DNA of 64,000 nucleotides, taken from positions 1-64,000 of the forward strand of contig JAFRQP010000014.1 in the NCBI GenBank assembly GCA_017428565.1, read 5' to 3'. Shown here in pieces: positions 8,260-16,804 of the stretch. A model generated the notes under the pieces. It saw nothing but the letters and a program-made list of their open reading frames with translations. It was not told where the DNA came from and searched no databases. Position 1 is the stretch's first letter. Each line of letters begins with the position of its first letter. The DNA is from Oscillospiraceae bacterium. Its GTDB lineage: Bacteria > Bacillota > Clostridia > Oscillospirales > Oscillospiraceae. The position numbers were made by a program, and so were the translations under genes.

Positions 8260-9140
8260 TCACCGGGGCCTGGCAAAACGCGCGGGACTTCTTCCCGGAG
8301 CTGGAAAAGCGTCACGAGATCCTGTTCCTGCAGCAGGAGCGGGACCCGCTGCCCTGCGATCCCTCCTGGGTCGAGGGCGTCGTCTGCAACGGGCTGTTCC
8401 TGTATCACCCCATCGAGAGCTTCCCCAATCTGCGCTACATCCAGCTCACCAGCGCGGGTTTCGACCGCGTCCCCATGAGCTACGTGCAGGCGCAGGGCAT
8501 CGAGGTCCATAACGCCCGGGGCGTGTACTCCGTCCCCATGGCGGAATTTGCCGTGGCGGGCGTGCTGCAGCTCTATAAACAGAGCCGCTTCTTTTTTGAG
8601 AACCAGAAGCGGCACAAGTGGGAAAAGCATCGGGGCCTTCTGGAGCTCTGCGGCAAAACGGTGCTGATTCTCGGCTGCGGCAACGTGGGGACGGAGTGCG
8701 CAAGGCGCTTTGCGGCCTTTGGCTGCCGGGTGCTGGGCGTGAACCGCACGGTGCGGGAAAACCCGGCCTTCGCCTCCATCGCTCCTTTGTCGGCGCTGGA
8801 CGAGCATCTGCCGGAGGCGGACGTGGTGATCCTGACGCTGGGGCTGGACAACTCGACCTTCCATATTCTGGACGCTGCCCGGCTGGGCCGCATGAAGCCC
8901 GGCGCGGTGCTGGTGAACCTGGCCCGTGGCGCTCTAGTGGACACGGCCGCGCTGGAAGCGGCTCTGCCCCGCTTGGGCGGCGCCGTGCTGGACGTGTTTG
9001 AGGAGGAGCCCCTCCCCGCTTCCAGTCCCCTGTGGGATGCGGAAAATGTGATCCTCACCCCGCACAACAGCTTTGTGGGGGATGGGAATGGCGAGCGGCT
9101 TTGGCAAGTCATCTTACCGAATCTGAAGTACTATCTATGA
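8247..9140 (+). CDS. D-isomer-specific 2-hydroxyacid dehydrogenase family protein
   Basis: A 297-residue NAD(P)-dependent enzyme interconverting 2-keto and D-2-hydroxy acids. The Rossmann motif is VLILGCGNVGTECARRFAAFG, and the catalytic regions are VLVNLARGALVD, the Glu in VLDVFEEEPLP, and the His in ILTPHNSF. It overlaps the aldolase by 13 bases and the following ATP-grasp gene by 4 (ATGA), so the three are probably co-translated. Its divergence from serA in this window (62992) points to a specialised substrate. Confidence 0.85.
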   Translation: MRLLITGAWQNARDFFPELEKRHEILFLQQERDPLPCDPSWVEGVVCNGLFLYHPIESFPNLRYIQLTSAGFDRVPMSYVQAQGIEVHNARGVYSVPMAEFAVAGVLQLYKQSRFFFENQKRHKWEKHRGLLELCGKTVLILGCGNVGTECARRFAAFGCRVLGVNRTVRENPAFASIAPLSALDEHLPEADVVILTLGLDNSTFHILDAARLGRMKPGAVLVNLARGALVDTAALEAALPRLGGAVLDVFEEEPLPASSPLWDAENVILTPHNSFVGDGNGERLWQVILPNLKYYL

Positions 9141-10147
9141 ACATCAAGAGCTGCCTCAATCTGTTAAACAAAATTGATGCTTATACAGTGGATAAGACCC
9201 TTGCTGGCGAGATACTCCCCGCCGGAAAAACGGGTATGAAAATCCGCGCTGTAACAGATTATCTTCTGTACGGAACATCGTTCTCGGAGTACTTTGCGTA
9301 TCGTTTCTACGCTCTCAATCGCGCGGAAAAGAAGACGTTCATGACCCGGAGACACATGTTCCGCTTCTTTGATCGATACAATCCCAAAGAGTATCGGGAC
9401 CGGATCGGTGATAAGCGGCTGACCCATCTTTACTACGGCGATATGATGAAACGGGATCAATTCGATTACCGCGAAGGCTTTGATGCGTTCGTCAGGTTCA
9501 CCAAGGAGCACCCCAGGCTGTTTATCAAGCGTGCATTTTCCTGGGGCGGCGAAGGGGCGTATTTCGCGGATTGTTACACTTCAGACCGCATCAAGGCCGA
9601 ATGGGAAAAACTTGATGAGAATTCCGTTATCGAGGAACGGCTCGAAAACTGTGAGCAAATTAAGCGGCTGCATCCCGGATCCCTCAACACGATCAAAGTT
9701 GTGACTCTGTGGATTAACGGCCGGGCCGAAATTCAAACGGCGCTGTTCCGTATGGGATACAACAAGCCGGTAGACAATGTACATTTGGGCGGCATCTGCG
9801 CCCTGGTCGATATTGATTCCGGCGCAGTTTTCACAAAAGCATTCGATCATCGCTTTCAGGAGTATGTGGCCCACCCAGTGACAGGCGAGCAGATCGTCGG
9901 CTTTTTGATTCCGATGTGGGAAGAGGTTAAGGGTTTGGCAAGGAAAGCGGCAGCCGTCACGCCGGAGATGAGGTATACTTCCTGGGATATCGCCGTGACG
10001 GAGAAAGGCCCAGTCCTGATTGAGGGGAACTGGGATGCCGAATTCTATTCGGAACAGATGCTGATGCTGAAAGGGATCCGGAAAAGATACTGTGAAAAGC
10101 TTGAAGCCAGCAGGGATTCAAGCCCGGCAGCTGTGTTGAAATTTTAA
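9137..10147 (+). CDS. Sugar-transfer-associated ATP-grasp protein
   Basis: A 336-residue protein resembling the ATPgrasp_ST family seen in capsule and exopolysaccharide loci. ATP-grasp enzymes activate a carboxylate as acyl phosphate and join it to an amine or similar nucleophile. Visible motifs are the nucleotide-binding Lys/Gly-rich segment RLFIKRAFSWGGEGAYF, HPGSLNTIKVVTLWING and the metal-binding end VLIEGNWDAEF. ATG 9137 overlaps the dehydrogenase stop. A second, more divergent family member lies at 13059. The substrate is unknown; the neighbouring aminomutase makes a beta-amino acid a reasonable candidate. Confidence 0.8.
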   Translation: MNIKSCLNLLNKIDAYTVDKTLAGEILPAGKTGMKIRAVTDYLLYGTSFSEYFAYRFYALNRAEKKTFMTRRHMFRFFDRYNPKEYRDRIGDKRLTHLYYGDMMKRDQFDYREGFDAFVRFTKEHPRLFIKRAFSWGGEGAYFADCYTSDRIKAEWEKLDENSVIEERLENCEQIKRLHPGSLNTIKVVTLWINGRAEIQTALFRMGYNKPVDNVHLGGICALVDIDSGAVFTKAFDHRFQEYVAHPVTGEQIVGFLIPMWEEVKGLARKAAAVTPEMRYTSWDIAVTEKGPVLIEGNWDAEFYSEQMLMLKGIRKRYCEKLEASRDSSPAAVLKF

Positions 10148-10172
10148 TCAGAACTGGTATCAGGAGATTTCT

Positions 10173-11726
10173 TTGGTGAAAAACTGGAAAGACGAATTGT
10201 ATGTTCGAGGCTACCTGCTGACAGACGATGCAGAGATCTTCAGCAGGAACATCGGCCTGGATCGGGACAAGTGGGCTGTCAGTCGTCTGGGCTCGTATTA
10301 CCTGTATGTCAGCAGGAAAGAGACCTTCTATGTCCACGAAAGCGAAGGCGGGCTGTTTGTTCTCGTCGGGCATGCGTATAACCCCTTTTCCATGGAGCAT
10401 GACGAAAGCGCCATCCTCCGGAGCCTTGTATTAACGTATGGAAATACTCCCGCCTATCGGGATACTTTCGACCAGTTGACAGGGATTTTTGCGTATTTTA
10501 TCATTGAGGGCAACCGTATCACGGCCATTTGTGACTGCGCCGGCATGATGGGCGCCTATTACGGCGTCATTCACGACAAAACCTATTTTTCCTCCCACGC
10601 CCAGATGATCGCGGACCTGACCCGCCTGGCAGAGGATCCCTATATTACTGCGTTAAAAAAGTCGAGGACCTTCAAGCTGTACGGTCTGTATCTCCCCTAT
10701 AACCTCTCCCCCTATTCGGAGGTCAAGCGAATCCTTCCCAATACGGAAGTACGGATCGAAAACAAAACCGTCACGCTTGAGCGCTTCTATCCCCGGATGC
10801 AATACTGTGTTGATCCGGACTATGCATCCGTTGTGAGCAGAGCAGCTCAGCTCCTCCACAACAACATGGTCTTGATCGCTCGGAAATGGACGCATCCAGC
10901 CATCTCACTGACGGGAGGCACAGACAGCAAGACGACTCTTGCTTGCGCCTCCGACGTGCAGGACCGGTTTTTGTATTACAGTTACATCTCCCTACCCCGG
11001 GAGGCGACAGACTCCTATGCGGCGCAAAAGATATGCCAGACTTTGGGCCTACAGCATGAGATTTACGAAATCGACACCGATGTCTCCCACCACGATGACT
11101 TTTACGAGGTAGACAGGCTGATCGAGCGTCATTACGGATACCTGGGAAAAGGCAATCAAAACGACGTATGCAAGCGGATTTGCCTGTCAGAGCAGTTCCA
11201 TTCCGATATCGAGGTCAAGTCCTGGGTATCTGAAGTGGCCAGGGCGAGCCGTTACACCAAGTACAACAAAGACAAGCTGCCAGCTACAATGACGGCCCGA
11301 ATGCTGACCAGCATGTATAAGATTTTCATCTTTGACCGTTGGAACGCTCTCAGGACAGACAAAATATTTAAGCAGTATTTGGAAGAAACCGGGCTCTTGC
11401 GTATAATACAGGATACGCACTATCCCTGGAGCGAGTTTTTCGTATGGGAAATAGTTTTCGGAGGATGGGGCGGATTAGCCCTGTCCGGCGAACACAAGCT
11501 GTCCAACAATATCACGGTTCCTTTCAACAATCGCGCGATTCTTGACCTGATGCTGCGCACACCGCTGGAAAAGCGGAAAACCGATCAATTGCACCGAGAC
11601 ATCATGGACTGTATGGATCCCAGGATCAACAAGCTCGGGATCCATGTGGTCAATGGAAACGAGACGAAAAAGAGAGAGATCCTAGAAGGTCTATATTTTG
11701 ATATTCATTCGCATCTGCCGCTATAG
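10173..11726 (+). CDS. Asparagine-synthetase-like ATP-dependent amide-forming enzyme
   Basis: A 517-residue protein with AsnB architecture. An N-terminal class-II amidotransferase-like domain (LTGIFAYFI, then DCAGMMGAYYG) is followed by a PP-loop adenylation domain with SLTGGTDSK at residues 245-253. There is no cysteine at position 2, so it should not use glutamine as nitrogen donor; AsnB relatives lacking this Cys (beta-lactam synthetase, some polymer-modifying enzymes) use another amine. Start is TTG 10173 or GTG 10176, both after CAGGAGA. It directly precedes lysine 2,3-aminomutase, so amide bond formation with beta-lysine is a testable idea. Confidence 0.75.
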   Translation: MVKNWKDELYVRGYLLTDDAEIFSRNIGLDRDKWAVSRLGSYYLYVSRKETFYVHESEGGLFVLVGHAYNPFSMEHDESAILRSLVLTYGNTPAYRDTFDQLTGIFAYFIIEGNRITAICDCAGMMGAYYGVIHDKTYFSSHAQMIADLTRLAEDPYITALKKSRTFKLYGLYLPYNLSPYSEVKRILPNTEVRIENKTVTLERFYPRMQYCVDPDYASVVSRAAQLLHNNMVLIARKWTHPAISLTGGTDSKTTLACASDVQDRFLYYSYISLPREATDSYAAQKICQTLGLQHEIYEIDTDVSHHDDFYEVDRLIERHYGYLGKGNQNDVCKRICLSEQFHSDIEVKSWVSEVARASRYTKYNKDKLPATMTARMLTSMYKIFIFDRWNALRTDKIFKQYLEETGLLRIIQDTHYPWSEFFVWEIVFGGWGGLALSGEHKLSNNITVPFNNRAILDLMLRTPLEKRKTDQLHRDIMDCMDPRINKLGIHVVNGNETKKREILEGLYFDIHSHLPL

Positions 11727-11758
11727 GAGATACTGTTCTGGAAGGCTGTGAATAAAGC

Positions 11759-13024
11759 ATGAAAACGAAAAACGGATTGTTTTCCGACATCCCGGAAATA
11801 CAATGGAATGATTGGCATTGGCAGGTTGCGAACAGAGCGACGACGATCGAGGATTTGGACAAGTACGGCCTGGCCTTGACGGACGATGAACGCGACGGAA
11901 TCCGGGTCACTCTGGGCCGCCTGCGTATGGCAGCCACCCCCTATTACCTTTCGCTGATTGATCTGGACGATCCTCATGATCCGATCCGCAAACAGGCGAT
12001 TCCCACAGATAAGGAGCTGTATTTTGCACCTTATGAGGATGCCGATCCTCTTGCGGAAGATGAATATAGCCCTGTCCCGGGCTTGATTCACAGATATCCG
12101 GATCGCGCGCTTCTTCTAGTTACCGATCAGTGCGCCATGTATTGCCGTCATTGTACTAGGAGGCGCTTTACCGGACAGCACGATTCGAACGTTCCGAAAG
12201 AGCAGGTCTTAAGGGGGATCGAATATGTCCGGAACCATCCGGAGGTGCGGGATGTTCTTGTATCCGGCGGAGACCCCCTGATGCTTTCTGATGATCAACT
12301 GGAGTGGGTTTTCTCCGAACTGAGATCCATTCCTCATGTCGAAGTCATTCGCTTCGGCTCCCGTACTCCCGTGGTGTGCCCGCAGCGCATTACCCCAGAG
12401 CTGTGCGCGATGATCAAGAAGTATCATCCAATCTGGTTCAACGTTCAGTTCAATCATCCGAAAGAGCTGACGCCGGAAGCAGTCAAAGCCTGCGAAATGA
12501 TGGTAGACGCCGGGATCCCCGTGGGCAATCAGAGCGTTCTCCTGGCCGGCGTCAACGACTGCGTCTACGTCATGAAAGATCTAGTGAACGCGCTGGTCAA
12601 GGCAAGAATCCGTCCGTATTACATTTATGTATGCGATCCCAGTCTTGGGCTGAGCCATTTCAGAACGCCGGTGTCCAAAGGCATAGAAATCATGGAGGCG
12701 CTGCGCGGTCATACTTCCGGGTTTTGTATCCCCACCTTTGTTGTCGATGCGCCTGGCGGCGGAGGAAAGATCCCGGTGATGCCACAATACCTAATCAGCC
12801 AGACGCCTAGAAAGGTGGTTCTGCGAAACTTTGAAGGCGTCTTGACCACCTACACCGAACCGGAGCATTACGAAAACGTCTGTCATTGCGATGTTTGCGC
12901 TGGTAGAAAGAAGCCACTGAATCCTTTGAACGGCGTGGCGGAACTGGCGGCAGGCATTGAGCAAAAGAGCATGGAGCCCAACAGACTGCTGAGACGAGAA
13001 CGGAAGAAGAGCTGGAGCTGGTAA
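11759..13024 (+). CDS. kamA: L-lysine 2,3-aminomutase (radical SAM, PLP)
   Basis: Converts L-lysine to L-beta-lysine. The 421-residue protein aligns residue for residue with the Clostridium subterminale enzyme as I recall it. The radical SAM cluster is C125, C129, C132 (CAMYCRHC), with R134 after it; PLP Lys is K337 in DAPGGGGK; D293 and D330, which bind the lysine side-chain amine, are both kept. Zinc cysteines C268, C375, C377 and C380 are also kept. Glutamate 2,3-aminomutase replaces the two aspartates, so lysine is the expected substrate. No AblB-type beta-lysine acetyltransferase is next to it, so an osmolyte role is not supported. Confidence 0.93.
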   Translation: MKTKNGLFSDIPEIQWNDWHWQVANRATTIEDLDKYGLALTDDERDGIRVTLGRLRMAATPYYLSLIDLDDPHDPIRKQAIPTDKELYFAPYEDADPLAEDEYSPVPGLIHRYPDRALLLVTDQCAMYCRHCTRRRFTGQHDSNVPKEQVLRGIEYVRNHPEVRDVLVSGGDPLMLSDDQLEWVFSELRSIPHVEVIRFGSRTPVVCPQRITPELCAMIKKYHPIWFNVQFNHPKELTPEAVKACEMMVDAGIPVGNQSVLLAGVNDCVYVMKDLVNALVKARIRPYYIYVCDPSLGLSHFRTPVSKGIEIMEALRGHTSGFCIPTFVVDAPGGGGKIPVMPQYLISQTPRKVVLRNFEGVLTTYTEPEHYENVCHCDVCAGRKKPLNPLNGVAELAAGIEQKSMEPNRLLRRERKKSWSW

Positions 13025-13058
13025 GGAGATTCTGTATTCTGAGCAGGAGAGAATGATT

Positions 13059-14135
13059 ATGTCTAAGATCATGCATTTTGAGCGCTGTGTGATGATTTGG
13101 ATTCAGAACACGCATCTGAGAAACTATCAGAACAGAATAGCACGGGATAGTTTAAAATGTCATTCGACTCAGTCGCACATCACTTCCGATGAGAAAAAAG
13201 AGATCGAAAAAGTATGGGGCGGACTTGGTTTCAGGGGGAATGTTGATTGGCATTGCCTTTACAAGACGATCAATGGATTTGATCCATTTTATGTACCCAC
13301 AGACATTTACGGAACGGAGATTATTCACAGACTGAACCAGCAGAATCTGTTAGCTGCATGGGATGAAAAGGCTTATTATCCCAGATTTTTCCCGGAAATC
13401 AACAAGCCTCGTATGATTGGGTTAAGGATTGATGGGCAGTTTTATGATGGTGACTACAAGATTGTTTCACCTAAAGTCATGGAGAGAATACTCCTCGAGG
13501 AAAAGAGAGTAATTGTAAAGCCATCAGATGGGATGGAAGGGCGCGGAATTGAAATCTGGGACACAAATGAAGTCGATCTGAAGAAAAAACTTGAGTCTTA
13601 CTCATCAAATTTTGTTATCCAGGAAGTCCTTGTGCAACATGATTCTTTAGGAAGTCTGAACAAAAGCTCTATAAACCCGATTCGAGTAATGACTTTGCGT
13701 TTGAATGGAAAGATTAAATATTTGCATTCCATCGTCAGATTTGGTACTCCTGGGTCAATTACAGATGTTAGCTTTGCAAATGGGAAAGAACTCATACAGG
13801 CAAGTTCGGTTTCGCGCGAAGGGATAATCAATTCTTCATATTTCGATGCGGACGGGATTAAAAGACCTCGAAGTAAACTGATGGGAGGAGAATGCAAACT
13901 CCAAATACCCAATTTTGACAAAGTGATCCAAATGGGCATGGAAATCCATAATGGCCTTCATCATTTTGATTTAGTCGGCTCAGACATAACTGTTGACAAA
14001 AATGGAACTCCCATAATGATTGAATATAATGTATTCTGGCCAGGGCCGATTTTCCCTCAGTATTGTAATGGTCCGCTATTTGGAGAGTATTCGGAAGAGT
14101 TGATTGAAACACTAAAAAAGCGCGCGAAAAAATAA
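13059..14135 (+). CDS. Second sugar-transfer-associated ATP-grasp protein
   Basis: A 358-residue ATP-grasp enzyme related to the one at 9137. Motifs are VIVKPSDGMEGRGIEIW (nucleotide binding), NPIRVMTLRLNGKI, and the metal-binding ending IMIEYNVFWPGPIFP. ATG 13059 lies 8 bases after AGGAGA; an ATG at 13053 would be only 2 bases from it. Base composition is much more AT-rich than in the preceding genes, suggesting separate acquisition. It is the last gene of the first plus-strand unit and is followed by a strong terminator. Confidence 0.78.
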   Translation: MSKIMHFERCVMIWIQNTHLRNYQNRIARDSLKCHSTQSHITSDEKKEIEKVWGGLGFRGNVDWHCLYKTINGFDPFYVPTDIYGTEIIHRLNQQNLLAAWDEKAYYPRFFPEINKPRMIGLRIDGQFYDGDYKIVSPKVMERILLEEKRVIVKPSDGMEGRGIEIWDTNEVDLKKKLESYSSNFVIQEVLVQHDSLGSLNKSSINPIRVMTLRLNGKIKYLHSIVRFGTPGSITDVSFANGKELIQASSVSREGIINSSYFDADGIKRPRSKLMGGECKLQIPNFDKVIQMGMEIHNGLHHFDLVGSDITVDKNGTPIMIEYNVFWPGPIFPQYCNGPLFGEYSEELIETLKKRAKK

Positions 14136-14156
14136 TACACTATGTTCTGTAACTGT

Positions 14157-14202
14157 GAAAAAGCACAGCTGCCTCGGCAAAAGTCGAAGCAGCTGTGTTT
14201 TT
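14157..14202. terminator. Bidirectional intrinsic terminator
   Basis: A 9-bp perfect stem (14164-14172 with 14189-14197) extends with G-U and A-T pairs into A-rich and T-rich flanks, so it can stop transcription on both strands. It sits between the ATP-grasp gene (plus) and the convergent acyltransferase (minus). Confidence 0.85.
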
Positions 14203-14263
14203 CATGTATCAGAGCATTTAAAATCCAGGATTATCGCCGAGTCGTTTTTGCGCCGATCTCCTT

Positions 14264-15340
14264 TCATCTGTAACGCGTCATTCCCCGCGCGTAATCATTG
14301 CGATCGAGCCTGCTTTCACCATACAGGAACGGGAGCAGCGGGGCCGTCAGAACGTAGACCCCTTCGCTGATTACGACCGCCAGCAGGAACTCGATGAGAA
14401 CGGCCGTCGTGTCCGAAACGCCCATTTTCCCGAACACCGTCCCCAGCGCCAGAACCACCGGCTTGTGGAAAATCAGAATGGGGATCGTGTCTCTTCCCAG
14501 CCTGCTCAGCAGCTGTGAAATCAGAGGCAAGCCGTTCAAAAACGCGGAAAACGCGAGAACGCAAACGCTTCCGCACAGCGCATCCAGCAGAAACAGCGCA
14601 AGGTTTCCGAAAAGCCTGCCCGAAATATCCACATATTTGTTGGGGAGCTCCGACACATTCAGCCGATACGTAAGCGCCATAACCGCGAAGGCCAGGACGC
14701 TGATCAGCAGACAGAGCCATTGCCTGTCCTGAAGCTTTTCAAAGGTCTCCTTCGCCAGAGAGCCCCAGAGCATCAGCGCGAGTGCCAGCATGGCGATGTC
14801 CACGTTCCAGGGATACCCGAGGGGAAGCCTGGGCAGGAAGAGCCCCAGGGCGGCAAAAACCAGACTCAGACCCAGAAGGATCCAATTGCGGTGCTTCGTT
14901 TTTTCAACGAAGTACTGAATCCCCTCAAACAGGCATACCGCCACAAACATGCAGGACAGAAACCAAAGCGCCGTCATGCTTCCGGCCTTGGAGATGCTGC
15001 GCTGGCTGTTGAACAGCAGATACGCCAGGCTCTCCAACTTGAAGGAACTGGACACGATGGCGCGCGCCAGCAAATACACCAGTCCCCACAGAAAGCAGGG
15101 AACCAGCAGCCTCAGCGCTTTTTTCGCCAGAAAAGAGCCGTTCAGAAAGCCGCTCTCCTTATGGGAAGTTCTGTCCCACACCATCCCCGCGATGAGGAAA
15201 AACAGCGGCACGTGGAAGGAGAAGATCCATTGCTTCACCGGAATCCAGACCTGCGGACAATGGCCCAGTACCACCAACAGGATACCAATCCCCTTGGCAA
15301 TGTCCAAAACTACATTTCGTTTTCTTTCCTGTCCGTACAT
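14264..15340 (-). CDS. Membrane acyltransferase, acyltransferase 3 family
   Basis: A multi-pass membrane protein (358 residues) that would O-acetylate (or otherwise acylate) sugars. The family N-terminus is clear: NVVLDIAKGIGILLVVLGH and the FSFHVPLFFLIAGMVW segment, with about ten hydrophobic helices overall. ATG 15340 (MYGQERKR) with AAAGGTGA upstream is preferred over ATG 15367. It is the only gene on the opposite strand inside the cluster, splitting it into two plus-strand units. A second acyltransferase 3 gene is at 36243. Confidence 0.85.
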   Translation of the reverse strand: MYGQERKRNVVLDIAKGIGILLVVLGHCPQVWIPVKQWIFSFHVPLFFLIAGMVWDRTSHKESGFLNGSFLAKKALRLLVPCFLWGLVYLLARAIVSSSFKLESLAYLLFNSQRSISKAGSMTALWFLSCMFVAVCLFEGIQYFVEKTKHRNWILLGLSLVFAALGLFLPRLPLGYPWNVDIAMLALALMLWGSLAKETFEKLQDRQWLCLLISVLAFAVMALTYRLNVSELPNKYVDISGRLFGNLALFLLDALCGSVCVLAFSAFLNGLPLISQLLSRLGRDTIPILIFHKPVVLALGTVFGKMGVSDTTAVLIEFLLAVVISEGVYVLTAPLLPFLYGESRLDRNDYARGMTRYR

Positions 15341-15681
15341 GACATCACCTTTCCCAACCAGCCGCAATGCTGTCGCCCGGGTTCCGGCTGCTGTTCCGCG
15401 TTATGTTGTTCGCTGGAAAACAGAACAATAATTTTCTATGATTACTTTACCACAAAACAGGCAAAGAACGCAAGTAGCAGATAAACATGTAAAGAGATTC
15501 TCTTTCTTGGCTAATAATTTATTGGCATTATTCATATGGACATTATTCTATAGAAGTGATATAATTACTTTGTATGACTATGGGTTATAGCCGGAAAACG
15601 GTGGCAGGAAAAAGACTTCCGTTTCTGGCTGAACCGCTTTTTCACATCGCGCAAAATGCTTCTAATCTGAGAGAGACAACC
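15341..15681. other. Divergent intergenic region, acyltransferase / second polysaccharide unit
   Basis: About 340 bases without a convincing gene. The right half is AT-rich and carries the promoter at 15537-15565. The frame of the downstream glycosyltransferase stays open back to 15574, but the 36 extra residues do not resemble the family start, so this part is taken as leader. No riboswitch or terminator was recognised. Confidence 0.6.
15537..15565 (+). promoter_or_regulatory. Sigma-A promoter of the second polysaccharide unit
   Basis: -35 TGGACA (15537-15542), 17-base spacer, -10 TATAAT (15560-15565) with an extended TGA in front. It drives the plus-strand run starting at 15682. The leader is about 110 bases. 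Confidence 0.85.
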
Positions 15682-16803
15682 ATGAAGATTCTTTACGTTG
15701 CCACAATGCTCAGCCATATATGCCAGTTTCATCTCCCGCATCTGCAGATGCTGCAGGAGCAGGGGCATGAGATCCATGTGGCGGCACATGACAACCTGGC
15801 CGTCAAAAACGGTCTCCAGCTAAAAAATGCCGACCGTCAAATCGAGATCCCGTTTAAACGTTCTCCCTACGATCCGCGGAACCTTATTGCCTATCGCAGG
15901 CTGAAGGCGCTGATCAAGCAGGAACGCTATGATCTCATCGTCTGCAACACGCCGGTGGGCGGGATCCTGGCGCGCCTCGCCGCGCGGAAGTGCCGCAAGA
16001 ACGGCGCCCGCGTGATTTATATCGCACACGGCTTTCACTTTTACAAGGGCGCATCGAAGAAGAATTGGACCCTCTTCTACCCCCTGGAGAAAAAGATGGC
16101 GCGGCTCTGCGACACAGTCGTCACCATCAACGAAGAAGATGCTCAGCTGGCAAAAAAGCAGTTTCCCGGCAAAGTCACCCGCATTCACGGCATTGGGGTA
16201 CGTGAGGATCGCTATCGCCCCGCGACGCCGGAGGAGCAGGCAGCTATGCGCCGCTGCGAGGGTCTTGACGAGAATGACTTCGTCGTCATCTGCACAGGCG
16301 AGCTGAACGAGAACAAGAATCAGAAAACGCTGATTGACGCCGCCGCGCTGCTGAAAGACAGGATCCCGAATCTCAAGGTGCTGCTGGCGGGCAACGGCCC
16401 CAAGGAGCAGGCGCTGCGCGACCAGATCGCCAAAAAAGGTCTCCGGGACGTCGTGCAGCTCCTCGGCTACCGGACGGATCTGGAAAAGCTTGTCCCCGCA
16501 GCGGACGCGGTCGTCTCCTGCAGCAAGCGGGAGGGGCTCCCGCTGAACATTGTGGAGGCGATGCTGTGCAAAAAGCCGGTGGTGGCTTCCGTCAACCGCG
16601 GCAACGCGGAGCTGGTGGAGGACGGCGCGACGGGCTATCTGCTGCAGCCGGAGGACGCCGCCGCCTTCGCGGACCGGATTTTCCGTCTCTATCAGGACCC
16701 TGCGCTTTCCCGGCGCATGGGCGAGGCGGGATGCCGGAAAGCGCAGCCCTATACGGTCAGCGCTGTCCAAAACGAGCTGAAATCTGTCTTGCTGGGAGAA
16801 TAA
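15682..16803 (+). CDS. Glycosyltransferase family 4 (EpsD-like)
   Basis: A 373-residue retaining GT-B glycosyltransferase adding a sugar to a lipid-linked intermediate on the cytoplasmic face. It starts MKILYVATM at ATG 15682. Family features are the N-terminal Rossmann half, GELNENKNQKTLIDAAALL between domains, and the acceptor/donor motif KREGLPLNIVEAMLCKKPVV (E-x7-E) near residue 275. The donor sugar cannot be predicted. It is the first gene of the second unit, one base before the pyruvyl transferase. Confidence 0.88.
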   Translation: MKILYVATMLSHICQFHLPHLQMLQEQGHEIHVAAHDNLAVKNGLQLKNADRQIEIPFKRSPYDPRNLIAYRRLKALIKQERYDLIVCNTPVGGILARLAARKCRKNGARVIYIAHGFHFYKGASKKNWTLFYPLEKKMARLCDTVVTINEEDAQLAKKQFPGKVTRIHGIGVREDRYRPATPEEQAAMRRCEGLDENDFVVICTGELNENKNQKTLIDAAALLKDRIPNLKVLLAGNGPKEQALRDQIAKKGLRDVVQLLGYRTDLEKLVPAADAVVSCSKREGLPLNIVEAMLCKKPVVASVNRGNAELVEDGATGYLLQPEDAAAFADRIFRLYQDPALSRRMGEAGCRKAQPYTVSAVQNELKSVLLGE

Positions 16804-16804
16804 G

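Noticed and set aside
10173-11726. Lasso peptide cyclase
   Set aside because: There is no precursor, no transglutaminase-like B2 protein and no PqqD-like B1 next to it; the PqqD-like gene is 43 kb away in another operon. Surface-polymer context is stronger.
11759-13024. Glutamate 2,3-aminomutase
   Set aside because: The two residues that bind the lysine side chain (D293, D330) are both Asp; the glutamate enzyme has Lys and Asn there.
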